Assembly: GCA_019637335.1 (NCBI GenBank)
Contig: JAHBVV010000006.1
Location: 194,235 to 258,234, forward strand
Direction: 5' to 3'
DNA from: Candidatus Hydrogenedentota bacterium
GTDB taxonomy: Bacteria; Hydrogenedentota; Hydrogenedentia; Hydrogenedentales; JAEUWI01
Length of the DNA stretch: 64,000 nt
Each line of letters starts with the position of its first letter. Position 1 is the stretch's first letter. A model generated the notes under the pieces. That model did no database searches and had not been told where the DNA came from. It was given only the letters and a program-made list of their open reading frames with translations. This document shows, in pieces, positions 33,605 through 42,416 of this stretch. Position numbers and translations under genes: made by a program.

Positions 33605-36340
33605 ATGATGACGAAATCATTTCGATTGCTGCTCGCGGCGTTGGCGCTTCCGGGGGCCTTGTTCCTGGCGCCGGTATCGCGCGCGGAAACGGGGGGCGCG
33701 CCCTGGACGTATCGGGCGGAGGCGCTGGAAGACGGGGTTTTTCTGCGGAACTGGCTGATCTGCGGGCCTTTTCCGAATCCGGTGGACGATGGGGGGCTTG
33801 GGGCGTGCCTGCACGACGCGGGGTGCACGGGGTTCTTCACGGACTACCTGGTTCCGATCGGCGGAGAGACCGGATGCGCGCCGCAGGAGCGGCTGGAGGT
33901 ACCGGGTCCGGACGATAGCTACCGGCGCTGGACGGGGGTTCAGGCGCTGGGCGACCGCATCTATTTCGACGATTACCTCTCCCCCGCCGCGTATCAGACG
34001 GGTTACGCGGTCTGCTGGATCGATGCGGACGCGGCGGAGGATCGCCTGGTTAGCGTGGGGAGCAATGACGGTATCCGAATTTGGGTGAACGGGCAGGAGG
34101 TGTTTCGCTACCACACGGGGCGTTACATCCGCCCGGACGAACACTACCTGCGGCTCCCGCTCCAGTCGGGCCGCAACCAGATTTTGGTGAAGCTGGACAA
34201 TTGCGAAGGGCGCTGGGGGTTCATGATGCGCCCCGTGAGCAATGAGCACGCCAAGAAGGAGGTGATCACCCGCCTCAACCAGGTCCTGCGGTTCGATTAT
34301 CGTCTGAACGAGACGGGCTTCGCGCTGACGCTGGGCGATCCGACGGTAATCGGCAATATCGCGGAACTTCCCGAGGCGCGCATTACCGTGTTTGATCTGG
34401 AGGGCAACGCGGTGGCGCGTTTCGAGGCTCCGCTGTGCCACCCGGTCGCCCTGCCGTTCAGCGATTACCCTGAAAACGAGTACCGGCTTGAGGGGGCGGT
34501 GCTCTGGCCCTTTCGCGGACGGATTGTTGTGCCGGGAATGCTGTATCGCGGGGATTTACGGGCGGAAGTGCAGGCGCTCGTGTCCCCCGGCCAGCCGTCC
34601 ACGCCGGAGAGCCGTCCGGCGGAGGCGATTGCGGATTTGGTGTCGAGCATCGTCCGGCTGGACGCGCACCAGGCTTTTGGCGGGGAGCCTCGGGCCTACC
34701 GGCGGCTGAAGACGGGTATTACCCAGGCGATTGAGACTTCGATTGCGATTGGGCCGGACGCTCCGCCGTACGCGCGGCTTTTCCCGGCCCCGCGGCAGTT
34801 TGGCACGAGCGGTCACGCGCAGGTGGATATCGGCGGCAACTGGACGCTGCAAATTGCCCCCGGCCTGTTCGCCGAGGGACTGGAAACGTCTCTTGCGGCG
34901 TCGTGGGCGGAGCTGACGGGCCCCCTTGACGCCGGTCCGGCGGCGCATGTTGTGCGCGTGATCGCGATGACACCCGGGGATGCGGTCCCCGGCGGGGAAG
35001 CGCTTGCGCTGCCGGAAGACTCGGCTTCGCTGCTGGAGCTGGTTCCCGAGGCCGCCGAGGGATACGCGATCCGCCTTGACGGCGGCGGCGCCATCATTGC
35101 GGGGCGGACGGCGGCGGGCGCCTACTATGGCCTCGACACCTTCCTGCAGCTCATCGGACAGACGCCGATTTCGGCGTCGAACCAGCGTTCGCTGGCGGGG
35201 GGCACGATCATCGACGCGCCTCTGTATGAGACGCGGGCGGCGGTGTACACGCTCGACGCGTTCGACGACGCTTTTCGCGACTGGGTTGATCACCTGGCGC
35301 GGCTTCGCTACAACACGCTTTTTCTGGCTTCGCCGCTGTATCCGGATTTGGAGGACAGCGAGATCCAGCCCATGCTGGTGTCGGCGTATGCGTACTGCCG
35401 CGCGCGCTTCATCGAGCCGATCCCGTTGGTAGAGACCTTCGGGGCGGACACGCTGGCGGCGCGGATCGATCCGAACCTGCTGGAGGGCGTCTACCACGAG
35501 GAGCTGGCGGTTGAAGTGGATAGCCTCCGGCGGCTGAACCTTCCCTACGACCGGTTGATCAACGCGGCCACGACGCGGCCGCGACTGCGCACGGAGAAGG
35601 GATACAAGATTCTCCGGCTGGATCGGGATTACGAGATCCACTCCCTGTCGCCTCCGGTCATCCAACTCAAGGGTCAGGCCCCGGTGCAGACGGGCGAGAA
35701 AATCCTGGTATCGGCGGATCTTGTGGATCGGTCGCTGGCTCCGACCGCGGCGGCGTGCCCATCGGATTCGGAGACGTGGCTGATCGCGGAGCGGGTGCTC
35801 GGAGATATCTTCGAATACCTTCAACCGCGCGGCGCGCACCTGGGCCACACGGGTGCGGGCTACCTGAACCGGGACAGCCGCTGCCTGGACCGGGAGCTGC
35901 CGAATGACTTGATCCTGGCGGACGCGGTGCAGAAGGGCTTCGACATTGTGCGGAAGCTGGACCGGAAGGCCACGGTGTACATTTGGGGGGATCATTTCAA
36001 TCCGATGCAGTCGGCGCTGGCGCTTGACGCGCTGAAGGCCCCGGAGTACCTGCCGCGGGACATTACGGTGATTGACTGGCACTACCGGAGCAATTCCTAC
36101 TACGATGTCTGGCGTGTGGAGCAGGGCATCCGCTATTTCGACCAGTTTGGATTCGGCACGTTGGGCGCGGCGCGGAGCAATCCATTGAATGTCGCGCAGC
36201 TGGCGGAAATGAAGCCGGCGCACCCGCGGCGCTTTCGCGGATTGGTGTACCGCCCGGAATCCGAACGCGATGGCGGCGAGTACGCGGTGTCCCAGGCGGG
36301 GTGGGAAGGGCGCACGATGCTGGGTGTGTTGCCGGATTAA
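33605..36340 (+). CDS. secreted GH20-like protein with N-terminal beta-sandwich domain
   Basis: 911 residues with a signal peptide (LLLAALALPGALFLAPVSRAE). Residues about 30-230 resemble a PA14/carbohydrate-binding beta-sandwich (NWLICGPFPNP, VGSNDGIRIWVNGQEVF). About 375-530 looks like glycoside hydrolase 20 domain 2 (LFPAPRQF, GYAIRLDGGGAIIAGRTAAGAYYGLDTFLQL). The rest is a TIM-barrel-like region starting RAAVYTLDAFDDAFRDWVD. The usual GH20 Asp-Glu catalytic pair is not obvious, so it may be a divergent hexosaminidase or a non-catalytic relative. Likely role: handling amino-sugar glycans outside the cell. Confidence 0.75.
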   Translation: MMTKSFRLLLAALALPGALFLAPVSRAETGGAPWTYRAEALEDGVFLRNWLICGPFPNPVDDGGLGACLHDAGCTGFFTDYLVPIGGETGCAPQERLEVPGPDDSYRRWTGVQALGDRIYFDDYLSPAAYQTGYAVCWIDADAAEDRLVSVGSNDGIRIWVNGQEVFRYHTGRYIRPDEHYLRLPLQSGRNQILVKLDNCEGRWGFMMRPVSNEHAKKEVITRLNQVLRFDYRLNETGFALTLGDPTVIGNIAELPEARITVFDLEGNAVARFEAPLCHPVALPFSDYPENEYRLEGAVLWPFRGRIVVPGMLYRGDLRAEVQALVSPGQPSTPESRPAEAIADLVSSIVRLDAHQAFGGEPRAYRRLKTGITQAIETSIAIGPDAPPYARLFPAPRQFGTSGHAQVDIGGNWTLQIAPGLFAEGLETSLAASWAELTGPLDAGPAAHVVRVIAMTPGDAVPGGEALALPEDSASLLELVPEAAEGYAIRLDGGGAIIAGRTAAGAYYGLDTFLQLIGQTPISASNQRSLAGGTIIDAPLYETRAAVYTLDAFDDAFRDWVDHLARLRYNTLFLASPLYPDLEDSEIQPMLVSAYAYCRARFIEPIPLVETFGADTLAARIDPNLLEGVYHEELAVEVDSLRRLNLPYDRLINAATTRPRLRTEKGYKILRLDRDYEIHSLSPPVIQLKGQAPVQTGEKILVSADLVDRSLAPTAAACPSDSETWLIAERVLGDIFEYLQPRGAHLGHTGAGYLNRDSRCLDRELPNDLILADAVQKGFDIVRKLDRKATVYIWGDHFNPMQSALALDALKAPEYLPRDITVIDWHYRSNSYYDVWRVEQGIRYFDQFGFGTLGAARSNPLNVAQLAEMKPAHPRRFRGLVYRPESERDGGEYAVSQAGWEGRTMLGVLPD

Positions 36341-36477
36341 GGCGGCCCGGCTCAACGCGGGGTTTCCGTTCGTGCGGCGCGGGCGGATCATGCTAGAATT
36401 CTGGAAACTTGGCCGTTGCGGGCCGAGACTGGAATAGCAGCCCCCCCCACGACGAGGAAACCAAGTCCCAGCTTCTT

Positions 36478-37956
36478 ATGAGCGATGCACCCGAAAAGCC
36501 CGCCGGCGGGCGCCCGCCCGCACCAGACCGTCTGGCCGACCTGCTGATCCGGACCGGAGTTATAACCGCGAAGCAGATGGAGGCCGCGCGGGCGCTTCAG
36601 GGACCCGAGACGCCCAACCTGATTCAGGCGCTTGTCCAGCTGGGGTTCGTTAAGGAGCCTGATATTACGTCGCTGCTGGTGAAGCAGCTCAAGATCCCGC
36701 ACTTGAGCCTTCAGGACTACCAGATCAACCAGGGCACGCTCGATGTGCTGCCGCAGGACTTGTGCCGCCGCCACTTTGTGCTTCCGATTGACGTGCTGGG
36801 CACGCATTTGACCGTGGCGATGGTGAACCCGCTTGACGACGCGGCCATCGCGGCCCTGCACGCGGCGTGTCCGGGGTACCGTCTGAAGGCGTTTGTCTGC
36901 TCGCTGTCGGAATTTCAGCTGGTGGCGCGGCGTTTGTTCACGGCTTCGGCGGGCGGGCCGGCCGGCGGCGCGGAGATGAGCCTGGCGAGCCTGGGTATCG
37001 CGCCGAAGCCCGCTGCCCGCCCGAAGACCGTACCGCCGGCTCCGACGCCCGAGCCTCCGGCGGAGGAAGAGGATGTCACGGCAACCCAGCTCTTCGACAA
37101 CAAAATGCACAAGCCGGTGAAATCGGGGTTGCCGCTGCGATCGAGCCTCATCTGCCTGGACGGCTGGGATCTGGGCCGGGAAATCGAGCTTACGGGTCAG
37201 GAGCACCTGATTGGCCGTTCCCCGGACGCGGACACGACGGTGCGATCGCCGCTGGTGTCGCGGGAACACGCTCGGATCACACGGAACGAGGAGTACGGGC
37301 AGGAGACCTTTGTCATCACGGATCTGCACAGCAGCAACGGGACCTACGTCAACAATATTCCGGTGACCTCGACGATCCTGCGGCATGGCGATCGGGTGAT
37401 GCTGGGGAATGTGCTGTTCAAGTTTGTGTTGCTGGACGAGATCGAGGCGCGGTATCACAAGGATGTTCACCACCTGTACAGCATCCAGAAGGGCACGGGG
37501 CTGCTGCCTCCGGACGCGTGGAGCCGCGCGCTCGGGAATTTCCTCCAGAAGGGGACGACCCCGCTCTGCGCGTGCCTGATCGAGATCGACAATCTGCCGG
37601 CGATAGTCCAGGCGCGGGGCCAGATCGCGAGCGTGATTGTGATGACCGATCTGGGGGACTTACTGGAACGCTACCTGGAGCGGAACGATCTTCCGGGGGA
37701 CATGGGCGGGGGCCGGGTGGCGGTGTTGTTTGAGGAGAAACCGCCGGAGGCGGTGTTTTCGAAACTGGAGGACCTGCGGCGGACGGTGGAGGCGTTTGTC
37801 TTCCACTACAAGGAGGAGTCGTTTCGAGCTACGATCAGCGCGGGTCTGACATCCATCCCGCCGGGCAGCGAGCCCGCGGCCTGCCTTTCGGCGATGGAGT
37901 CCGCGCTGCGAACGGCGGTGGCGGCGGGCCGAAACACCGTTTCGGTAGCGCATTAG
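36478..37956 (+). CDS. MshEN - FHA - degenerate GGDEF protein
   Basis: 492 residues from the ATG at 36478. Residues about 15-160 match the MshEN/T2SSE N-terminal domain (LADLLIRTGVITAKQMEAAR, LVQLGFVKEPDITSLLVKQL, LPIDVLGTHLTVAMVNPLDD), which binds cyclic di-GMP in PilB/MshE ATPases. A Pro-rich linker leads to an FHA domain at about 225-310 (LIGRSPDADTTVRSPLVSRE, DLHSSNGTYVNN), which reads phospho-Thr. The last part has a diguanylate cyclase-like outline, but the active loop is GGGRVAVLF instead of GGDEF/GGEEF, so it is probably inactive. It looks like a signalling adaptor that joins second messenger and protein phosphorylation, perhaps for pili. Confidence 0.85.
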   Translation: MSDAPEKPAGGRPPAPDRLADLLIRTGVITAKQMEAARALQGPETPNLIQALVQLGFVKEPDITSLLVKQLKIPHLSLQDYQINQGTLDVLPQDLCRRHFVLPIDVLGTHLTVAMVNPLDDAAIAALHAACPGYRLKAFVCSLSEFQLVARRLFTASAGGPAGGAEMSLASLGIAPKPAARPKTVPPAPTPEPPAEEEDVTATQLFDNKMHKPVKSGLPLRSSLICLDGWDLGREIELTGQEHLIGRSPDADTTVRSPLVSREHARITRNEEYGQETFVITDLHSSNGTYVNNIPVTSTILRHGDRVMLGNVLFKFVLLDEIEARYHKDVHHLYSIQKGTGLLPPDAWSRALGNFLQKGTTPLCACLIEIDNLPAIVQARGQIASVIVMTDLGDLLERYLERNDLPGDMGGGRVAVLFEEKPPEAVFSKLEDLRRTVEAFVFHYKEESFRATISAGLTSIPPGSEPAACLSAMESALRTAVAAGRNTVSVAH

Positions 37957-37964
37957 GCGTATTT

Positions 37965-38489
37965 TCAGGCGGGTTCGGCATCGAGCTCCGCGGAGAAGGA
38001 TCCGCTTGCTGGAAACGGAAACAGGGCTGTCCAATCCCCGGAGAGGGTATCCGCGCGCCCGTCCCCGTCGCTGTCTATTGCCGTGCCGCTGAGGATCAGG
38101 CTTATGCAGAGGTCGCCGTTGCACCCGCCTATCAGGTCGCGGGAGCGGAGGAGGAAGGTTCCTCCGGCGAGCGAGTAGCCCTCGACTGGAATTTCTCCGA
38201 CGGCGATATTCTGGAAGCGCAGGATGGAATGGAGGATGGTGAAGCACGAGAAGTCGAGGGTGACGTAGCCGGTGACCAGGGTGGCGTCTTCGATGCTGTT
38301 TGCGTTGGGGTAGTGGACGAGTTCGAAGGCCATGGGGCAGGTTTCTACTTCGGCGCCCTCTTCCGCGGTGGTGCTCCAGGAACCGGTGTATTCGCCGGAG
38401 ACATTTGTTCCCACAATGAGTTCCGGACAGCCGGCGAGCAGGAATGCGGCCGTGGTGAATAACGCGGTGAGGAGGGGTTTACGGGGCAT
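37965..38489 (-). CDS. lipoprotein of unknown function
   Basis: 174 residues with a lipoprotein signal peptide ending in the lipobox LLAGC. The mature part is a small beta-rich domain with a few Cys (ETCPMAF, DFSCFTIL, GGCNGDLC) and the motif AIDSDGDGRADTLSG, like a calcium-binding DxDxDG loop. I do not recognise the family. It is convergent with the MshEN-FHA gene (8 bases between stops). It probably sits on the outer membrane. Confidence 0.75.
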   Translation of the reverse strand: MPRKPLLTALFTTAAFLLAGCPELIVGTNVSGEYTGSWSTTAEEGAEVETCPMAFELVHYPNANSIEDATLVTGYVTLDFSCFTILHSILRFQNIAVGEIPVEGYSLAGGTFLLRSRDLIGGCNGDLCISLILSGTAIDSDGDGRADTLSGDWTALFPFPASGSFSAELDAEPA

Positions 38490-38554
38490 GGTGTTCTCCG
38501 GGGTTTGGGGGGTGCTTGCGGGCAGGCAGGGTTAGTATTACATATCCGGTGATT

Positions 38555-38722
38555 ATGATACGGGCTTTCAGCCCTTTGAGGTCAATTGCCCGGAATTCCT
38601 GGGCCGTTGGCCCAGGCTGGTATGTAATGCGCCTTTGGCGCTTCGAGGACGTGCTGTCCTCCACGGCGCGCCTTCGGCCTTTTTTCCCAATTGGTAACAC
38701 TTCAGCGGTCTGAAGTGCGGGA
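38555..38722. repeat. cluster of short different palindromes
   Basis: Within 170 bases six unrelated small hairpins follow one another: GGGCTTTCAGCCC, CTGGGCCGTTGGCCCAG, GCGCCTTTGGCGC, GAGGACGTGCTGTCCTC, GGCGCGCCTTCGGCC and CACTTCAGCGGTCTGAAGTG. No gene is present. The cluster leads straight into the 51-bp array. Confidence 0.7.
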
Positions 38723-38750
38723 CAGGATGTGTTTTTACTAATGGAGCCGG

Positions 38751-39297
38751 TGCTCCATAGTTGTCTTACGCCTGTGGCGCAAGATGCCGGCGGGCCGTCG
38801 GCGCTCCATAGTGGTCTTACGCCTGTGGCGCAAGATGCCGGCGGGCCGCCGGCGCTCCATAGTGGTCTTGCGCCTGTGGCGCAAGATGCCGGCGGGCCGC
38901 CGGCGCTCCATAGTGGTCTTGCGCCTGTGGCGCAAGTTGCCGGCGGGCCGCCGGCGCTCCATAGTGGTCTTGCGCCTGTGGCGCAAGATGCCGGCGGGCC
39001 GCCGGCGCTCCATAGTTGTCTTACGCCTGTGGCGCAAGATGCCGGCGGGCCGCCGGCGCTCCATAGTGGTCTTACGCCTGTGGCGCAAGATGCCGGCGGG
39101 CCGCCGGCGCTCCATAGTTGTCTTGCGCCTGTGGCGCAAGATGTCGGCGGGCCGCCGGCGCTCGATAGTTGTCTTGCGCCTGTGGCGCAAGATGCCGGCG
39201 GGCCGCCGGCGCTCCATAGTTGTTTTGCGCCGGTGGCGCAATCTGTTGGCGGGCCGCCGGCGCTCCTTAGTTGTCTTGCGCCGGTGGCGCAGTTCAT
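38751..39297. repeat. tandem array of eleven 51-bp units, each with two hairpins
   Basis: The unit begins CTCCATAGT, followed by the palindrome CTTGCGCCTGTGGCGCAAG and the palindrome GCCGGCGGGCCGCCGGC. CTCCATAG recurs every 51 bases from 38753 to 39212, with a CTCCTTAG variant at 39263. Variation concentrates in few positions (GGT/TGT, TTGCG/TTACG), and the last two units are most diverged. All six frames stay open because 51 is divisible by three, so I treat the long ORFs here as spurious. The array ends exactly at the stop of the leftward ceramidase-like gene. Confidence 0.9.
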
Positions 39298-40709
39298 CCC
39301 GCCTGGTCGGGGGTCCAATCCTGTGAGGCCAGGTCGCCGGGGCCCTTGAGGGGGCCGATGGCTCCCTGGAGGCGTCCGACCTGGGTGAGGGATTCGGCGA
39401 GGAGGCGTTCGCCGGTTCCGACGGCGACGTAGGTTGCGTTGGAGGCGCCGTAGCCGCCGATTATGGCGGCCTCTATGGTGGGGAAGTAGATGTGGAAGTC
39501 GTTTGCGTAGCCGCATAGCAGGCTGCAGGGGGCGGTGGCGCGCGCCTTGAAATCGATTTGGAATTGGACGAAGGGCTCGCCTGGGTGGAAGGTCAGGGCG
39601 ATGGTATCTTGCAGCAGGAGCGTGTCGACGGGGAGGGGGAGGCTCTCCCCCAGTCCGGCCATGTATTTCTCGAACATGAGGCCGTAGGCCTCGCGGAGAA
39701 TGGCGGTCTGGGCGGGGTCAGTAAAGTCGTAGCGCAGGCCGGCGTCCACGATGGCGCGCTCGTGCGCGATGCGGTTACGATCCGCCGGCCGCCAATCCAG
39801 GTTTTTCAGCGCGGCGAACACCGCTTCGGCGGCTTTGCGGCCTTCGGCGTGCACGGCTTCTTCCGCGCCTTCCGCCAGCGACATTTTGTCGAAGTAGGGG
39901 TTGATGTCGCCGGCGGCCCCCTGGAGGAAGAGGCAGGGCGCGCCGGTGGCCTCCTGGACTTCGCGCGCCATCACGCCGCACCAGTCCGCGGAGTAGCGGG
40001 TGTTGTCGGACGCGAGGATAACGGGGTGGCAGGCGTAGTGCACGAGGGTGGCCACGGCGTCCCCCGCGAGGGATTCGAAGTGAAGCGCGGTGAGCTCCTG
40101 GTCGAGCGGGCCGGAGGGCAGGCGATCGAGGTTTCGCCAGCGCATCCAGCATTGTCCTTCGCGCACGACGCGCCGGTTGTGGGCGATATCGAGAGGCGCA
40201 CGGCCCACGCCGACGCGAACCGGCTGCAACGCATTGGCCGCGCGCTGGAGCAGATCCACGAGGGCCGATTCCATGCCCTGGTTGTGCGGGAGATCGGGCA
40301 GCTCCATGATCGGGCCGCTGTGGGTGTGGGTGGCGGAGAAGATGACTTCTTCGACACCGAACGCGCGGGCCCGATCGCGCACGCGCTGGCAGATGGGTGG
40401 CATGGGCATGCGCCCGAAATCCATGCTGATGATTGCGATCGCAACGCCGCCTGTTCGAAGGAGCAGCGCACGGGCGAAGAGCGGATCCAGCGTGCCGGTG
40501 CTTATCTGGTCGGGGTTGCTGTATCCCCACATCGGGATGCCCGGGGGCGGGGTCAGGTCCGCGAGCGCCGCGCCAGCTTCGAGTGCGCCGTCATCGTCGG
40601 TGTCCGATTGAATTCGTCGCGGTTCGGCGGAGGCGCGGACGCCCGCAGTGAAAAGACCGGCTCCCGCGGTGGATTGCAGCACGAAGTGGCGTCTGGACAG
40701 GGTGCGCAT
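39294..40709 (-). CDS. Tat-exported neutral ceramidase-like protein
   Basis: 471 residues from the ATG at 40709, with a Tat signal (SRRHFVLQSTAGAGLFTAG) and GGAG 10 bases upstream. The body matches the neutral/alkaline ceramidase-like family: LADLTPPPGIPMWGY at the start, FSATHTHSGP (zinc His pair), YACHPVILAS, LFLQGAAGDINPYF and a late FHPGEPFVQF. Full ceramidases split ceramide into sphingosine and fatty acid. This shorter form is a common relative in planctomycete-like bacteria, with unknown substrate. It is divergent from the MOSC gene with 75 bases between starts. Confidence 0.88.
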   Translation of the reverse strand: MRTLSRRHFVLQSTAGAGLFTAGVRASAEPRRIQSDTDDDGALEAGAALADLTPPPGIPMWGYSNPDQISTGTLDPLFARALLLRTGGVAIAIISMDFGRMPMPPICQRVRDRARAFGVEEVIFSATHTHSGPIMELPDLPHNQGMESALVDLLQRAANALQPVRVGVGRAPLDIAHNRRVVREGQCWMRWRNLDRLPSGPLDQELTALHFESLAGDAVATLVHYACHPVILASDNTRYSADWCGVMAREVQEATGAPCLFLQGAAGDINPYFDKMSLAEGAEEAVHAEGRKAAEAVFAALKNLDWRPADRNRIAHERAIVDAGLRYDFTDPAQTAILREAYGLMFEKYMAGLGESLPLPVDTLLLQDTIALTFHPGEPFVQFQIDFKARATAPCSLLCGYANDFHIYFPTIEAAIIGGYGASNATYVAVGTGERLLAESLTQVGRLQGAIGPLKGPGDLASQDWTPDQAG

Positions 40710-40784
40710 GTTATTGTTCTCCGTGGGGCCAGCATAGCACGATTGCGGGCCCGCACCAAGCGCGGCTATCGGGAAACCAGCACG

Positions 40785-41429
40785 ATGAGAGTTCGTTCCG
40801 TCAACGTATCGCGGGTGACGCAGGTATTTCACGAGGGGGAGCTGGTGAGCACGGGCATCTTCAAGCGGCCCGTGGAAGGCTCCGTGGCGGTGGGGCGCGA
40901 GCAAATCGCGGGCGACGAGCAGGCGGATCTGCGGCACCATGGCGGTCCGGACAAGGCGGTCTACGGGTATCCGTGGGAGCATTACGCAACGTGGGGCGCG
41001 GCGCTTGGCCGGGATGACTTTGCGGCGGGTCAGTTTGGCGAGAACCTGACGACGGAGGGTTTGCTGGAAACGGAGGTGTGCATCGGCGATCAGCTGGAGA
41101 TCGGATCGGTTCGCCTGGAGGTCAGCCAGCCGCGGATGCCGTGTTTCAAGCTGGGGATTCGGATGAAACTGCCGGGTTTCCCGAAGCAATTCCTGCGGAG
41201 CGGCCGCGTGGGCTTTTACTTTCGGGTGCTTTCGGAGGGGACCCTGTGCGCGGGAGATCCGATCATCTTGACGCCGTCGGCGTATCCGCGGCTATCGGTG
41301 TCGCGGGTAAGCGACCTTCGTTTTTTTGATCGGGCAAATCACGCAGAAATCAACCGAATTCTTGAAAACCCGGCACTTTCGGCAACGTGGAGGGCGGATT
41401 TCGAGGATTTAATTGCCGCAGGCGGGTAA
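40785..41429 (+). CDS. MOSC domain protein (YiiM-like)
   Basis: 214 residues. The whole protein is a MOSC domain with the YiiM-type core: HHGGPDKAVYGYPWEHYATW, GQFGENLTTEGLLE, CIGDQLEIGSVRLEVSQPR and MPCFKLGIRM, where the invariant Cys would bind the molybdenum cofactor or transfer sulfur. YiiM in E. coli reduces N-hydroxylated purines using the Mo cofactor, so a detoxifying reductase role is likely. ATG at 40785. Confidence 0.92.
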   Translation: MRVRSVNVSRVTQVFHEGELVSTGIFKRPVEGSVAVGREQIAGDEQADLRHHGGPDKAVYGYPWEHYATWGAALGRDDFAAGQFGENLTTEGLLETEVCIGDQLEIGSVRLEVSQPRMPCFKLGIRMKLPGFPKQFLRSGRVGFYFRVLSEGTLCAGDPIILTPSAYPRLSVSRVSDLRFFDRANHAEINRILENPALSATWRADFEDLIAAGG

Positions 41430-41475
41430 CTGAAGCGGTTTTGGGTGTTGCCGTGAGGAAAACAGTCGAATTCGA

Positions 41476-41504
41476 TTGACACCGTTAGCAAATCCGCTTA
41501 GAAT
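41476..41504 (+). promoter_or_regulatory. Sigma70-type promoter for the Cys/His secreted protein
   Basis: Consensus TTGACA (41476-41481), 17-base spacer, TAGAAT (41499-41504), in an AT-rich stretch about 100 bases before the ATG at 41607. The best promoter match in the window. Confidence 0.65.
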
Positions 41505-41606
41505 ATATTTGTACAGCGCGTTCTTCTTAGAATTCATAATGTTGGATGACAAACTTGCCATGTTCCGGGGGCCTGGGGCCGGGGCGGCAACGAGAGGAGT
41601 GGTGCG

Positions 41607-42257
41607 ATGTCAATGGGACGCAGTCTACTTTTCACCGTGGTGTTTGTGTTCACGATCCTGCTGGCGCATCCCGTGCTGGCTGGCGTGCCAAGCGGCGGCT
41701 ATGACCGTATGGAGGGGGAGCGGATGCGGGCCAATCGCCGTCCCGTACCGGAGCGGAGTTTCAGCCAGACGCTACCGCCCGGCGAGCGCCTGAATGTCTA
41801 TTCGGTCAAGCGCACGGCGCCTCCGCGTTCGGGCAGCCGCGCGGGCCGTCGCACGGACACTGCGCCCTTTGAGCGCAACCCGCAGACGGAGCCGTATGAG
41901 CCGCAGGTGAACCGCTTGTATCCTGATGGGTCGCGCCCTGAGGGCGAGGGCTCCGGTCGGGAATCGGGCGAGTCCGGCGAGCGTGTCTCCGCGGAGTCGC
42001 GGGACTCTGGCGAGGAGCGCGCACGGCTTCAGGATGCGGGTGACGCGGCTGGAACGCCGGAGAGCCAGGAGGTGCGCGGTGGATCGGAGATAGCCGGGAG
42101 CACGATTGTGTATTGTTCTCGCCAGCTATATGAATACCATCTGGATCAGGATTGCCCGATGTTGACGGGCATCAATCCGACGCGGATGACGCTTCAATCG
42201 GCGAAGACGGCGCGTTATGTGGAATGTTCGGCGTGCCGTAACCGACATCAGAAGTGA
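41607..42257 (+). CDS. secreted protein with an Ada-type Cys/His metal-site-like C terminus
   Basis: 216 residues. Signal peptide (LLFTVVFVFTILLAHPVLA), then a long polar low-complexity middle rich in Arg, Ser, Glu and Gly. The C-terminal domain TIVYCSRQLYEYHLDQDCPM...ARYVECSACRN has the pattern YH-x4-C-x-L...A-x2-YV-x-C-x2-C, seen in Ada-like metal-binding modules attached to secreted proteins. Function unknown; a zinc or structural site is likely. Own promoter and own terminator, so monocistronic. Confidence 0.75.
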   Translation: MSMGRSLLFTVVFVFTILLAHPVLAGVPSGGYDRMEGERMRANRRPVPERSFSQTLPPGERLNVYSVKRTAPPRSGSRAGRRTDTAPFERNPQTEPYEPQVNRLYPDGSRPEGEGSGRESGESGERVSAESRDSGEERARLQDAGDAAGTPESQEVRGGSEIAGSTIVYCSRQLYEYHLDQDCPMLTGINPTRMTLQSAKTARYVECSACRNRHQK

Positions 42258-42301
42258 TTGTCTTCGGGGTGGTGGCGTAGAGAGGGTCGCGTTTATTCGA
42301 G

Positions 42302-42329
42302 CCGCGGGCGGAATGCCCGCGGTTTTTTT
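42302..42329 (+). terminator. Rho-independent terminator
   Basis: CCGCGGGC (42302-42309) pairs with GCCCGCGG (42315-42322), followed by seven T. It ends the preceding secreted-protein gene. Confidence 0.85.
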
Positions 42330-42416
42330 AATTTTGGGGCGTAATTGGGACGGATCTCGTTGGATGAGGGCTGGTGTTGGTTCGGGGGGGAGGCCAACCT
42401 CTTTGCCCGTGGGGAT

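Noticed and set aside
38751-39297. CRISPR array
   Set aside because: Units are contiguous and nearly identical with no unique spacers, and no cas genes are present.
38729-39349. 206-aa repeat protein with 17-residue units
   Set aside because: All frames on both strands are open only because the DNA unit is 51 bp. There is no ribosome site, and the units are palindromic like other intergenic repeats here.
39558-40784. Long plus-strand frame in front of the MOSC domain
   Set aside because: It is the antisense shadow of the ceramidase-like gene. The MOSC family starts at 40785.
40710-41189. 160-residue N-terminal extension of the ceramidase-like protein
   Set aside because: It is antisense to the MOSC gene. 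A Tat signal and ribosome site mark the true start at 40709.
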